A stretch of DNA of 58,487 nt from CAYRVF01 sp964427535 (lineage in GTDB: Bacteria; Chloroflexota; Ktedonobacteria; Ktedonobacterales; JADMIN01): contig CAYRVF010000012.1 in the NCBI GenBank assembly GCA_964427535.1, positions 1 through 58,487 of the forward strand, in the 5' to 3' direction. The stretch's first letter is position 1. The number at the start of each line of letters is the position of its first letter. Below, piece by piece: positions 9,254 through 17,558 of the stretch. The notes beneath the pieces are model-generated. The model was not told the DNA's origin. It did no database searches and worked only from the letters and a program-made list of their open reading frames with translations. The translations under genes and the position numbers were made by a program.

Positions 9254-10905
9254 CAGTGGCTCGGGGTGCTTGTCGCCACCGGCTTCGGCGTCGCGGTGGG
9301 CTGCGGCGCCGGGGTGGCAGTCGGAGCCGCCGGTGGTGGAGGCGCTCCACCGCCCGCCTGGCTCGTGGCCGTCGGCGCGGCGCCTGGAGGCGGCGTGCCC
9401 CCCGAACCTCCCGACCCCGGCGTACTGGAAGAGCCAGGTGTGCCAGAGGCGGCAGTCGCGGCTGGCGTTCCCGCTTGCGGGGATACGCTCGGCTGCGACA
9501 CAGCTGGCGCCGCGGCGGCTGAGAATCCCCAACTGACTGGGCGATGGTTGGTCAGGTTCCACACCCCGGTCGCGAGAGCGGCGACGCCGACAAGAGCCGC
9601 AACACGTGCCGCCGTCTTGCCCATTTTCGACGCGCCCACAGTGGCCGCCTCTATGGCCACGCCCGCGAGCCGTTCAACGCCCTTTGGCGGCCGTCCACCT
9701 GAGGCCAGCGTCACCTCGCCGATGGGATGCGCGATGCAGCTCAACACATAGCCCGCCGCGCGCTCACGAGGGGATAGCGCCTCACCAACGGGATCGACCT
9801 GTCCGTCGAGCACGCGCAGCTTGCACGTGCCACACGAGCCCGCTCGGCAACTGAACTCGGGGCGATAGCCGTGGCGCTCCAGCGCGGTGAGCAGCGTTTC
9901 TCGCGGCTCGGCGTCGAGTATCGCGCCGGTATCGGTCACGTGGATCTTGCCGCCGATGCCAGCGCCGCCGCGACCTTCGATGCGGTAGGCCGGTCCGCTG
10001 CTCGTCGCGAACACCTCGGCGTGGATCTGTGATGCGGGCACACCCAGGTCTTGCAGCGTGTCCGTCAGCTCGTGCTTGAGCGATTCGGGGCCGCAGACAT
10101 ACCAGTGCGCCCGCCGCCCCCCCGGTCCGACGCTGCCCAGAACGCGATCGATGGTCAGGCGGCGCCCCTGGGACGAGAGATAGTGCTGCTGCTGCAGCCA
10201 AGTCATATACGGATCGATGGCCCCTAGCTCGTCGCCATAGATGATGTCGTCTTCGGAGCGAGACGCGTAATGCAGATGGACGAGTGGCCGCTGCGCTTCG
10301 GGCAGGCGCGCGATCGCACGCAGCATACCCATGATCGGCGTGATGCCGCTGCCGACCGCGATGAAGCAGAGCACATCGTCTGGTGTGGTCATCGCCGGCA
10401 GGGTGAAGGTGCCACGGGGCAGGCTCGCGTAGAGCAACGTTCCAGGATGAACCGAGTCGTAGAAATACGTCGAGACGGCGCCCTGGTCGACGCGCTTGAT
10501 GGTCAGCTCCCACGGCTCTTCGTGGTCGCCCGGGCCGCACAGCGAGTAGGAGCGATAGAGCGTCTCACGGGGCGTCGGCAGCGCCAGCGTGACGAACTGG
10601 CCGGGCAGGTACGGCGCGGGAGCCTGCCGCGACCCCGGCAACACGATCTGCACCGAGACGACTTCTGGCGCCACCTCGTGTACGTCGATCACCTGCACCG
10701 GCAGCATGTTGGCAGGCGAGACGACGGGCAACCCCTGGGTAAGTTGGTCCATCTCGTCGCGATATTCGTGGTCGGTCCGGCGCCGCGCTCTGACGGCAGC
10801 CATCAGCGTTTGAGTGGTCGTGCGCCGATGACCCGTAGACGCGCTCGCATCATCCAAAAGCCGGGCGGACGACAAGAGACCACGACGGGGGCGTCCTGAC
10901 TGCAT
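9253..10905 (-). CDS. membrane-anchored ferredoxin-NAD(P) reductase / 2Fe-2S fusion
   Basis: A 550-residue electron-transfer protein. The FAD-binding barrel has YRSYSLCGPG, and the NAD(P) domain has FIAVGSGITPIMGML and YVCGPESL. A plant-type 2Fe-2S domain follows, with CRAGSCGTC near residue 351 and a last Cys in LSCIAHP near 390. A single hydrophobic helix near 434-452 comes next, then about 95 residues rich in P, T, S, A and G. ATG 10905 has GGAGG 5 bases upstream. As first gene of the operon it probably passes electrons from NAD(P)H to the ferric-reductase-like partner. The C-terminal anchor with an outward low-complexity tail is unusual for this enzyme type. Confidence 0.85.
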   Translation of the reverse strand: MQSGRPRRGLLSSARLLDDASASTGHRRTTTQTLMAAVRARRRTDHEYRDEMDQLTQGLPVVSPANMLPVQVIDVHEVAPEVVSVQIVLPGSRQAPAPYLPGQFVTLALPTPRETLYRSYSLCGPGDHEEPWELTIKRVDQGAVSTYFYDSVHPGTLLYASLPRGTFTLPAMTTPDDVLCFIAVGSGITPIMGMLRAIARLPEAQRPLVHLHYASRSEDDIIYGDELGAIDPYMTWLQQQHYLSSQGRRLTIDRVLGSVGPGGRRAHWYVCGPESLKHELTDTLQDLGVPASQIHAEVFATSSGPAYRIEGRGGAGIGGKIHVTDTGAILDAEPRETLLTALERHGYRPEFSCRAGSCGTCKLRVLDGQVDPVGEALSPRERAAGYVLSCIAHPIGEVTLASGGRPPKGVERLAGVAIEAATVGASKMGKTAARVAALVGVAALATGVWNLTNHRPVSWGFSAAAAPAVSQPSVSPQAGTPAATAASGTPGSSSTPGSGGSGGTPPPGAAPTATSQAGGGAPPPPAAPTATPAPQPTATPKPVATSTPSH

Positions 10906-11074
10906 CGGTTCCTCCGATCTCCCCTTGTCTCCCCATACCAGACAGTACTATCCGCGCGCGAAGTGAGTTGTTGGGCTCGCGGGCGCATGCTAACATGGCA
11001 CGGGCGGGCAATCAAACGCAGTGGGAGTTTCGGGCATATCTGGTGTCCGCATCTGCCCAGAGGAGAGTCTGAGG

Positions 11075-11518
11075 ATGCCGTTGGTACGCAGCAAAGTCGC
11101 GCTGGCGATGATCGGGACGCTCGTCGCCGGCGCGTTCGGGGCGGCCGTGGGAGCCTGGTCGGCGCCGCACGGGTCCACGCAGGCCGCGCAGTCGTCGAGC
11201 GCCTTGTCACCTGTGCCCACATCCACACCCTCTCCTCCACCGACAGCCACGCCCGCGCCTCCTAGTCCTACGGCTACGGCCATTGTCACGAGCACAACCA
11301 CTGTGCGGGGAAGAGTCGTGTCGATTGGCACGAACTCGATTAACTGCCGTGAGTCCAACGGGACTACCGTGACCGTCACTGTCACCAGCGCAACCGTGTG
11401 GACTGGCGCGGCAAACAGCCTCGCTCAGGTACGCAGTGGGCAACGCGTCAACGCACAGGGAGCCACGACAGACGGGCAGTTCGTCGCCACGAGCGTTAAC
11501 ATCCAGAATGACAACTGA
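11075..11518 (+). CDS. DUF5666-type secreted/anchored protein
   Basis: A 147-residue protein. The N-terminal signal-anchor (ALAMIGTLVAGAFGAAVG) is followed by a linker of about 40 residues rich in P, S and T. A small beta domain then starts at VRGRVVSIGTNSINC and ends VATSVNIQ, like DUF5666 (OB-like). ATG 11075 is chosen over GTG 11021 because AGGAGAG lies about 9 bases upstream. It is likely displayed outside the membrane. It is divergent from the redox operon, whose first protein carries a similar P/T-rich tail. Confidence 0.75.
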   Translation: MPLVRSKVALAMIGTLVAGAFGAAVGAWSAPHGSTQAAQSSSALSPVPTSTPSPPPTATPAPPSPTATAIVTSTTTVRGRVVSIGTNSINCRESNGTTVTVTVTSATVWTGAANSLAQVRSGQRVNAQGATTDGQFVATSVNIQNDN

Positions 11519-11730
11519 ATCGCCAGCGCCTAGCGAGTCCTCCGCGGACGACCCCAACACACTGCTCGTGCCCATCCTCTCGGCACAGTGGATTCCCGTG
11601 CGCCAAGCGCGCTATGCGTCCGTGGCGGAATCGCCTCGCGCACGCATAGGGACGTCTCATCCAGCATCGCGATGCAACGGGCAGGGCATCGTCGTGTAGA
11701 ATGGACGGCAAGAGAGGATAACCCGCCAGT

Positions 11731-12717
11731 ATGTCCGACCTATCCAGCATCCACCCGACCGACCGCTCTCCGCTCCGCATCGACGTGGCCCTCACGCCTG
11801 ACGCCATCGCAGCGCTTCCGCCCGCCGCCCGCCCAGCCGTCGCGATTGTCGTGGACGTCGTGCGCGCGACGACGACCCTCGCCGTGCTGTTCGAGCGCGG
11901 CTGCCATCAGGTGATCGCGACCGAGACCATCGACGCCGCCCGCAGCATCCGCGCGGAGCTCGCGCCCGCCGCGCTGCTCGCCGGTGAAGCTGGTGGGCTG
12001 CCCCCCGCCGGCTTCGACTTCGGCAACTCCCCTGCCGAATTTGCCCGGCACGACGTCCGAGAACGCGAGCTGGTCTTCGTAACGACCAACGGGACGCAGG
12101 CGCTGGCCGTCTGCGCCGCGCCCTCTCCGACGCACACCGTCATCTGCGCGGGAGCCTATCGCAACGCCGGGGCCGCTGCCTCGTTCGCCGTCGAGCGCGC
12201 GCTGGAGCGCCGTGCGCGATCTCCGTGGGTAGCCGCGACGGTGCCAGACCGGGCGAGCGCCCGTCCCTCAGGTCTTCCGTCTGAGGCGCCAGCCGAGCAC
12301 CGCGCCTGCGACATCATCGTAGTCTGTTCGGGTCGGGTCGGGTTTCCGGCGTTCGACGACACGATCTGCGCCGGGTATCTCGTCCAGCGCGTGCGTGAAG
12401 TTGCCGTGACGTGCGGCAGCGCAGTCCAGATAGCGGAGGGCGCGCGCATCGCGGAGGCGGCCTGGGCCACGGTCGCCACATCAGGTGAGCCCTTGCGCGA
12501 TGTGCTGGCGAGCACAGACGCGGGCCAGTCGACGCTGCGCGTGGGCCTGGATGCCGACCTCGCCTTCTGCGCCGAGATCGATGCCACAGACGTCGCACCG
12601 TATGTGGTGGATGTGTCTCGCGACCCGCTGCGCCTGACGCTGCGTGCCGCCCATGCCGTGAACACCGCCTGCACCGATCAGGCTGTGCTCGATGACAGCG
12701 CGCCCGAAGAGGTCTAA
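11731..12717 (+). CDS. comB: 2-phosphosulfolactate phosphatase-like protein (ComB family)
   Basis: Member of the ComB family, which removes phosphate from 2-phosphosulfolactate in coenzyme M or sulfolactate metabolism. Visible family segments are IVVDVVRATTTLAVLFERGC, FGNSPAEF, FVTTNGTQAL and DDTICAGYLV. It has 328 residues; an insertion of about 30 residues (near 165-195, rich in R/A/P) lengthens it against typical ComB. A TAGAAT -10-like element lies at 11697-11702. Most bacterial ComB homologues have an unproved role, so the substrate is uncertain. Confidence 0.85.
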   Translation: MSDLSSIHPTDRSPLRIDVALTPDAIAALPPAARPAVAIVVDVVRATTTLAVLFERGCHQVIATETIDAARSIRAELAPAALLAGEAGGLPPAGFDFGNSPAEFARHDVRERELVFVTTNGTQALAVCAAPSPTHTVICAGAYRNAGAAASFAVERALERRARSPWVAATVPDRASARPSGLPSEAPAEHRACDIIVVCSGRVGFPAFDDTICAGYLVQRVREVAVTCGSAVQIAEGARIAEAAWATVATSGEPLRDVLASTDAGQSTLRVGLDADLAFCAEIDATDVAPYVVDVSRDPLRLTLRAAHAVNTACTDQAVLDDSAPEEV

Positions 12718-12807
12718 AGTGGTATCTCACTTGCTTTGGGAAGAGCAGTGGCCAGCGCTGCCGCGGGTCGGGTAGCGGATGTGGAGTTGGAGGAGAGGGA
12801 GCAGCAG

Positions 12808-14307
12808 GTGTTTACTCGAGACGAATTGCTCGCGGCGGCGAAGGCGCGCCCGCTGGGAGGTATTCCGCCGATGCGGTTCGCGGGTGCGGCGGTCGATAGT
12901 CGCATTCTGCAGCGCGGCGAGCTCTTCATCGCGCTCAAGGGCGAGCACACCGACGGTCACCGCTTTATCGCGGCAGCGGTGCGCGCAGGCGCCTCGGCGG
13001 TGCTGTGTAGCCAGCCGGACCCCGATGTCATGGCGCGCGGCATTCCGCAGATCGTGGTGCCCGACCCGCTCGAAACCCTGCAAACACTCGCGCGTGACCA
13101 CCTGGGCCGCCAGCCCTACACCAAGGTCATCGGAATCGCGGGCAGCAACGGCAAGACCAGCGTGAAGGAAGCCGCTGGGCTGTTGCTCTCGCATCTGGCC
13201 CCCACGCTCAAGCCCGTGGGGAGCTTCAACACCGAGGTGGGTGTGCCGCTGACGCTGCTGCGGCTCAACCCCGAGCACCAGTTTGCCGTGCTCGAGATGG
13301 GTGCACAGCGCGTGGGCGAGGTCTCGTTCTTGTGCCGCATCGCGCCGCCCTCGGTCGGGCTGGTCACGGTGGTGGGGCCGGAGCACCTGGAGTTCTTCGG
13401 CAGCATGGAGAACGTCGTGCGCGCCGAGAGCGAGGTGCTGGCGGCGCTACCGCCGGACGGCATCGCGCTGGTCAACGACGACGACCCGAAGGTGCGCAAA
13501 ATGGCCAAGCGGACGAACGCCCGCGTGCTCACCTACGGCACTCGCCCCACCGTCGACATCCGCGCGCGCCATATCTCGGGCGACCCGCTGACGGGCCTGC
13601 GTTTCACGCTCAAGTACGGCAGCGAGACGGCCCGCGTCCACCTGCACATCCCTGGCGAGCACGCCGTCACGACCGCGCTCGCCGCCGCCGCCATCGCGCT
13701 CGTCAACGGGATGCCGGTGCAGACGGTGGCCGCGGGCCTGGCCGAAGTGCGCCCCGCGAAGCGCCGTGGCGAGATCAAGCAGGGCATGCATGGCACGACA
13801 CTCGTGGACGACACCTACAACGCCAACCGCCAGTCGGCGCTCGCGGCGCTCTCCCTCATACAAAAGGCCGAGGCTCCCATTGGCGCACGCCGCTGGTTCG
13901 TCTTCGGCGACATGCTGGAGCTCGGCAAGTTCTCGCGCCAGGAGCATGCCGCCGTGGGCGAGGCAGCGGCGGGCGCGGTGGATGAGCTGGTGCTCGTCGG
14001 CACGGATGTCGAGGCGACGGCTGACGCGGCGCTGCGAGCAGGTATGTCGCCGGAGCATGTCCATTACTTCCCCGCCAGTCTCGATAACGCTGGCGAGCTC
14101 TCCGAGGCGCGACTCGTCGCCGCCGCGCACATCCGGGAGTGGCTACGCCCCGGCGATCTGGTGCTCGTCAAAGGCTCACTCGGCGTGGGCATGGATGCGA
14201 TTGTCACCGAGCTACAAGAGCGTGGCCGCGGCAGCCGCTCACGGGCGGACATCAGCGCACGTCTGCGCCTGCTCGGCCAGATGGATGGACCCATGACGTT
14301 GAATTGA
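12808..14307 (+). CDS. murF: UDP-N-acetylmuramoyl-tripeptide--D-alanyl-D-alanine ligase
   Basis: Adds D-Ala-D-Ala to the peptidoglycan precursor in the cytoplasm. The N-domain is MFTRDELL to AVDSRILQRGELFIALKG. The ATP loop GIAGSNGKTSVKEA and the central EMGAQRVGEV segment follow, with DDTYNANRQSALAAL in the C-domain. No ATG precedes a good ribosome site. GTG 12808 follows a GGAGGAGAGGGAG stretch and matches the usual MurF N-terminus, giving 499 residues; TTG 12736 is the longer alternative. The C-terminus extends about 25 residues past the usual end. It stands alone rather than in a dcw cluster. Confidence 0.9.
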   Translation: MFTRDELLAAAKARPLGGIPPMRFAGAAVDSRILQRGELFIALKGEHTDGHRFIAAAVRAGASAVLCSQPDPDVMARGIPQIVVPDPLETLQTLARDHLGRQPYTKVIGIAGSNGKTSVKEAAGLLLSHLAPTLKPVGSFNTEVGVPLTLLRLNPEHQFAVLEMGAQRVGEVSFLCRIAPPSVGLVTVVGPEHLEFFGSMENVVRAESEVLAALPPDGIALVNDDDPKVRKMAKRTNARVLTYGTRPTVDIRARHISGDPLTGLRFTLKYGSETARVHLHIPGEHAVTTALAAAAIALVNGMPVQTVAAGLAEVRPAKRRGEIKQGMHGTTLVDDTYNANRQSALAALSLIQKAEAPIGARRWFVFGDMLELGKFSRQEHAAVGEAAAGAVDELVLVGTDVEATADAALRAGMSPEHVHYFPASLDNAGELSEARLVAAAHIREWLRPGDLVLVKGSLGVGMDAIVTELQERGRGSRSRADISARLRLLGQMDGPMTLN

Positions 14308-14313
14308 GCAGTA

Positions 14314-14356
14314 CCTCACCCCCTGCCCTTTCCCATGCGGGAAGCGGTCGCTAATG
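14314..14356. repeat. dispersed hairpin repeat, family A (single unit)
   Basis: CCTCACCCCCTGCCC, then a degenerate TTTCCC/GGGAAG hairpin and a GGTCGCT tail. It matches the family A pattern seen at 27269, 29871, 30439, 31200, 47527 and 50645. Confidence 0.6.
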
Positions 14357-14405
14357 GAGAGTTTGTGGCGAATCGGGACGCGCCGATTGATGCGTAGTTG
14401 AGGGG

Positions 14406-14530
14406 TCTCACCCCCGGCCCCTCTCCCTGCGGGGAGAGGGGAGGTCGTAGAGCGAGACGGTTGCACGAAGGCCTCGCCCAGTACTCCCCCTTCCCCTCGC
14501 AAGGTGAAGGGGGCTGGAGGGATGAGGCCC
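14406..14530. repeat. composite hairpin repeat, family B (two inverted units)
   Basis: Left unit CTCACCCCCGGCCCCTCTC with its GGGGAGAGGGG partner. Right unit CTCCCCCTTCCCCT / AAGGGGGCTGGAGGGATGAGGCC in opposite orientation, with about 50 bases between. It lies between the convergent murF and ferritin-like genes. A close relative is at 50740-50863. Confidence 0.7.
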
Positions 14531-14538
14531 CAGGTGCC

Positions 14539-15723
14539 TTACATCCCGCGCTGGGCGTTATCGGCGGCGTGCGCCAGGGCCATGACCGTGTCGAAGAACT
14601 CTTGTGACTGCCCCTTGAAGAGCTGGTCGGCGGTGAACGCGTTGATCGTCGCCACTGCTCCCGCGAGGCTATCGAGCGTCGGGCGGATGACCGAGCACTC
14701 CGGCAGACTCTCGCTGATGAAGTCGGTCGGCTCGGGCAGAATCAAGTTGGCTTTCAGGTTCTCTCCAGCGTTCGAGTAGTCCGGGAAGTGGACACCCGTC
14801 TTCGGATCGGTGATATTGAGTGGTGGCGAGACCGCGTTGCCCATCTTGTCGTGCCAGAGCGAGAAGTGATCCACTTCGACACCGCCGATGCTTACGACGA
14901 TACGCAACACCTCAAGGTCAGACGCCTTGAGCGCCATCGTGCTATAGAGACTCGATCCACCTTGCTCGATGAACCCAAAGTGGAACGCCGCCGTGTTCGC
15001 GATGGCCTGAATGCGCCGCTGCCCTGGCGTGGAAGGGTTTGCTGTCGGCAGCAGGTTGGGCGGCGTATCGGCATCGCTCACCGGAATGGCCGGCTGGTTC
15101 TTGATGTTCACCGCCTGCGGGAAGCTCGCCCCCAGATCAGGATTCTCCGGGCTGCGATAGCGCGTGTAGAAGCTGGTGTCGACGTCGAGGGCCATCAGGT
15201 TCGTCAGACGGCCGATCTGTTTGGCGCCGGTCGCCTTGCTGCTGGGCAGCGTGCGGAACTTGTCCAGGTTGACCGTCGGCGCTCCCTTGGACGCCAGATA
15301 GGCGTTGAGGAACGCCGCGTGGCTCACCTCGTCGTCGGTGTTGTCAGAGATGTACTGGGGCATGTCGGCATCGAGATTCACCTGCGCGGCCTTGTAGGCG
15401 GGGTTGCCGCCGTTCTCGCCGCCCAGCTCGGTGTACTGCGTCCACAGGTCCGTCTCGATGATCTCCGCCGCCGCCAGAAAGCGCAGAATCGCCACGTCGC
15501 CCGCGCTCAGCCCGCCTGCGCGCCGGGCGGGAGCAGCATCGGCGACCTGCCCGAGCACCGCCGTGGCGGGCAGCGCGGCACTGGCCAGTCCAATGCCAAC
15601 GCCCGCTTGAAGAAACGAGCGTCGGCGCACGACACGCCGCCAGGAGGCCGCGAGCGTGTCCGTCGAGGGTGCGGCAGTGTCACTCTCTGCCAGTGCCGAA
15701 GGAGACGAACGTACCTTCCGCAT
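14539..15723 (-). CDS. Tat-exported ferritin-like domain protein
   Basis: A twin-arginine signal (RRRSFLQAGVGIGLASAA) marks folded export. The mature part is a ferritin-like helical protein: AAEIIETDLWTQYTELGG near the start, then DDEVSHAAFLNAYL, HFGFIEQGG and GGVEVDHFSLWHDK. These supply the Glu/His pairs expected of a di-metal or degenerate ferritin-like site. ATG 15723 is preferred because GAGAGGA lies about 10 bases upstream; in-frame ATGs at 15750 and 15756 are alternatives. The product is about 394 residues. The function of these exported ferritin-like proteins is not settled. Confidence 0.85.
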   Translation of the reverse strand: MRKVRSSPSALAESDTAAPSTDTLAASWRRVVRRRSFLQAGVGIGLASAALPATAVLGQVADAAPARRAGGLSAGDVAILRFLAAAEIIETDLWTQYTELGGENGGNPAYKAAQVNLDADMPQYISDNTDDEVSHAAFLNAYLASKGAPTVNLDKFRTLPSSKATGAKQIGRLTNLMALDVDTSFYTRYRSPENPDLGASFPQAVNIKNQPAIPVSDADTPPNLLPTANPSTPGQRRIQAIANTAAFHFGFIEQGGSSLYSTMALKASDLEVLRIVVSIGGVEVDHFSLWHDKMGNAVSPPLNITDPKTGVHFPDYSNAGENLKANLILPEPTDFISESLPECSVIRPTLDSLAGAVATINAFTADQLFKGQSQEFFDTVMALAHAADNAQRGM

Positions 15724-15874
15724 GGTCTGTGTCCTCTCAGTTCGCGTCATCGTCATCCATACGTCTCGTGGTGTGCAAGCCGCGCTGGTGCACTCAACGC
15801 GCCTCTAACAGAGGACACTACGCGAGTGGGTTACCGTGATCGTGGCTTTGAGGACACAGCATGCCGCATTACTG

Positions 15875-16579
15875 TCACCGCAACTCGGCGTTCAGGAAGG
15901 CGAGCGTTCGCTCCCACGCGAGGGCGGCCGCGGCGGGATCGTAGGCGTCGGGGCGATTGGCCTCGAAGAACCAGTGCTTGGTGCCCGGATAGGTGTAGAC
16001 AGCAGCCTGTCTGCCCGCCGCGTGAAGGTTCTGTTCCAACTTGGCCACTTTCTGAGCCGGAACGAATTGGTCATCCTCGGCGAAGTGGCAGAGGTAGGCG
16101 GCCTGCGCGCGTCGGTAGTCGAGGCCGGGATATGCGTCATAAAAGCTCACGACGGCGGCGATCTCTTCGGGCATATTGACGGACATGTCGAGCGCGTAGG
16201 AACCTCCCAGTGAGAAGCCAATGATGGCGACCTTGCCGCGACCATCCGCCAGATTGGTCCCCTCGTGCTGGCGCAGAAACTGTATAGCGCCCCGGATGTC
16301 ACCGCGCCACCGCTCAACCTGCTGATCCAGCGCCGAGCCAAGCGCATCCGCTTCCTCGACCGAAGCGGTCGCCTTGCCACGGTAGAGATCGGGGGCGAGC
16401 GCCACGAACCCCGCCTCCGCGAGCCGGTCGCAGACCTGCCGGAACGGCTCTGTCAGCCCCCACCACGCATGGAGCACGACGACTCCCGGCGCTCCCGCTT
16501 CCATGGCATCATCCGGTTCCGCCAGATAGCCCGGCGCAGGCGTTCCCGCGGCATCGAACTCGATCATCCGTCCAGTCAT
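15875..16579 (-). CDS. dienelactone hydrolase family protein
   Basis: Alpha/beta hydrolase of 234 residues. The nucleophile elbow is GFSLGGS (serine rather than the cysteine of classical dienelactone hydrolase). The acid is in AEDDQFVP, and the histidine in GTKHWFFE. The early VVVLHAWWGLTEPFRQVCDRLAEAG segment is a strong family match. The Ser nucleophile makes a carboxylesterase-type activity more likely than dienelactone ring opening. It is monocistronic, with a 325-base intergenic stretch upstream. Confidence 0.88.
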   Translation of the reverse strand: MTGRMIEFDAAGTPAPGYLAEPDDAMEAGAPGVVVLHAWWGLTEPFRQVCDRLAEAGFVALAPDLYRGKATASVEEADALGSALDQQVERWRGDIRGAIQFLRQHEGTNLADGRGKVAIIGFSLGGSYALDMSVNMPEEIAAVVSFYDAYPGLDYRRAQAAYLCHFAEDDQFVPAQKVAKLEQNLHAAGRQAAVYTYPGTKHWFFEANRPDAYDPAAAALAWERTLAFLNAELR

Positions 16580-16904
16580 ACAGTCCTCCTGATTCCAGTG
16601 CGTGGCACTACGTACAGTCCACTCGCCGGTTCCACGTTGGCAGTTCTCACATGCGTGTTCCGAGTCGGAACGTGAGGTGACAAGAATGTCATCTCAGGCA
16701 GTGACCAGTCGACAGCAATTGACTGCGAACGGACATGAAACGCAGCACGCTGTTCACTGAAAAGCGCTCCTAGCATACAACCTGCTGGGATGGGCGATGG
16801 ACCGATGTGTGGCCGCTGATGTCACGGCCACGAGGGCAGCAACCGTAAAGTCGGTGCGGACGTTCCAGCATGTGATGTCGCGGCAGCTACAGAGGAGGGG
16901 CGCT
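16580..16904. other. divergent intergenic region with palindrome
   Basis: No gene is seen here. It holds an inverted repeat GTTCCGA-G-TCGGAAC (16657-16671) and a smaller TGACA-AGAA-TGTCA just downstream. Both lie between the divergent hydrolase and F420-reductase-like genes and could be operators for either. Confidence 0.4.
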
Positions 16905-17528
16905 ATGGCACAGCTTCGCATCGCCGTCATAGGCGCGGGGAATATGGGCGCCACGCTAGGGAAGAAGTGGCTCGCGGCGGGGCACGCGGTCGCGTTCGGC
17001 GTCGCCGACCCACGGGGCCAGCGGGCGCACACCCTGCGCGCTCAGCTTGGCAGTCAGATTGCAATCGGCTCGGTGGACGCCGCGCTCGCCACGGCGGAGG
17101 CCGTCGCGATGGCGATTCCCGGCGATGCGATGGACGAGACGATCGTCGCCCATGTCGCGCGTCTCGACGGCAAGATCATCCTCGACGCAACCAACCGAAG
17201 CGTCGTTGCCGGGCCGCTCAACAGCCTCGCCACCTTCCGCGCCCACACGCCCTTCGCCCGCTACTATCGCGCATTCAACACCTATGGCTGGCGTGTACTT
17301 GTGGTCCCCGTCATCGGCGGGGTCCAGGCGGATCTCTTCTACTGCGGTCCAGATGGCGCCAGCCGGGCGGTCGTTGAGCGGCTCATCAGCGACGTGGGGC
17401 TGCGTGCGGTGCGCGTCGGCGACATTGATCAGGTGGAGACGATCGACTCGCTGTTCCGCCTGTGGACGGCGCTGGGCTCCGACAAGCCAGCCCAGCCACA
17501 CATGGCGTTCAGGCTACTGACGGACTAG
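16905..17528 (+). CDS. NADPH-dependent F420 reductase-like oxidoreductase
   Basis: A 207-residue Rossmann protein. The N-terminal nucleotide motif is IAVIGAGNMGATLGKKWLAAGH, followed by AMAIPGDAM and ILDATN. The later YYRAFNTYGWRV segment is typical of the NADP oxidoreductase coenzyme F420-dependent family (which also includes ketol-acid-reductoisomerase-like folds). ATG 16905 follows GAGGAGGGG. F420 use cannot be proved from sequence, but it fits the nitroreductase family genes at 44994 and 45157. It is convergent with the next gene; a small GCCGG/CCGGC hairpin lies in the 30-base gap. Confidence 0.78.
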   Translation: MAQLRIAVIGAGNMGATLGKKWLAAGHAVAFGVADPRGQRAHTLRAQLGSQIAIGSVDAALATAEAVAMAIPGDAMDETIVAHVARLDGKIILDATNRSVVAGPLNSLATFRAHTPFARYYRAFNTYGWRVLVVPVIGGVQADLFYCGPDGASRAVVERLISDVGLRAVRVGDIDQVETIDSLFRLWTALGSDKPAQPHMAFRLLTD

Positions 17529-17558
17529 GTCGTCGTGCCGGCCCCATGCCGGCGATGT

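Noticed and set aside
14788..16179. Long plus-strand frame opposite the ferritin-like and hydrolase genes
   Set aside because: R/H/G-rich composition and no family motif; antisense shadow of two well-supported genes.
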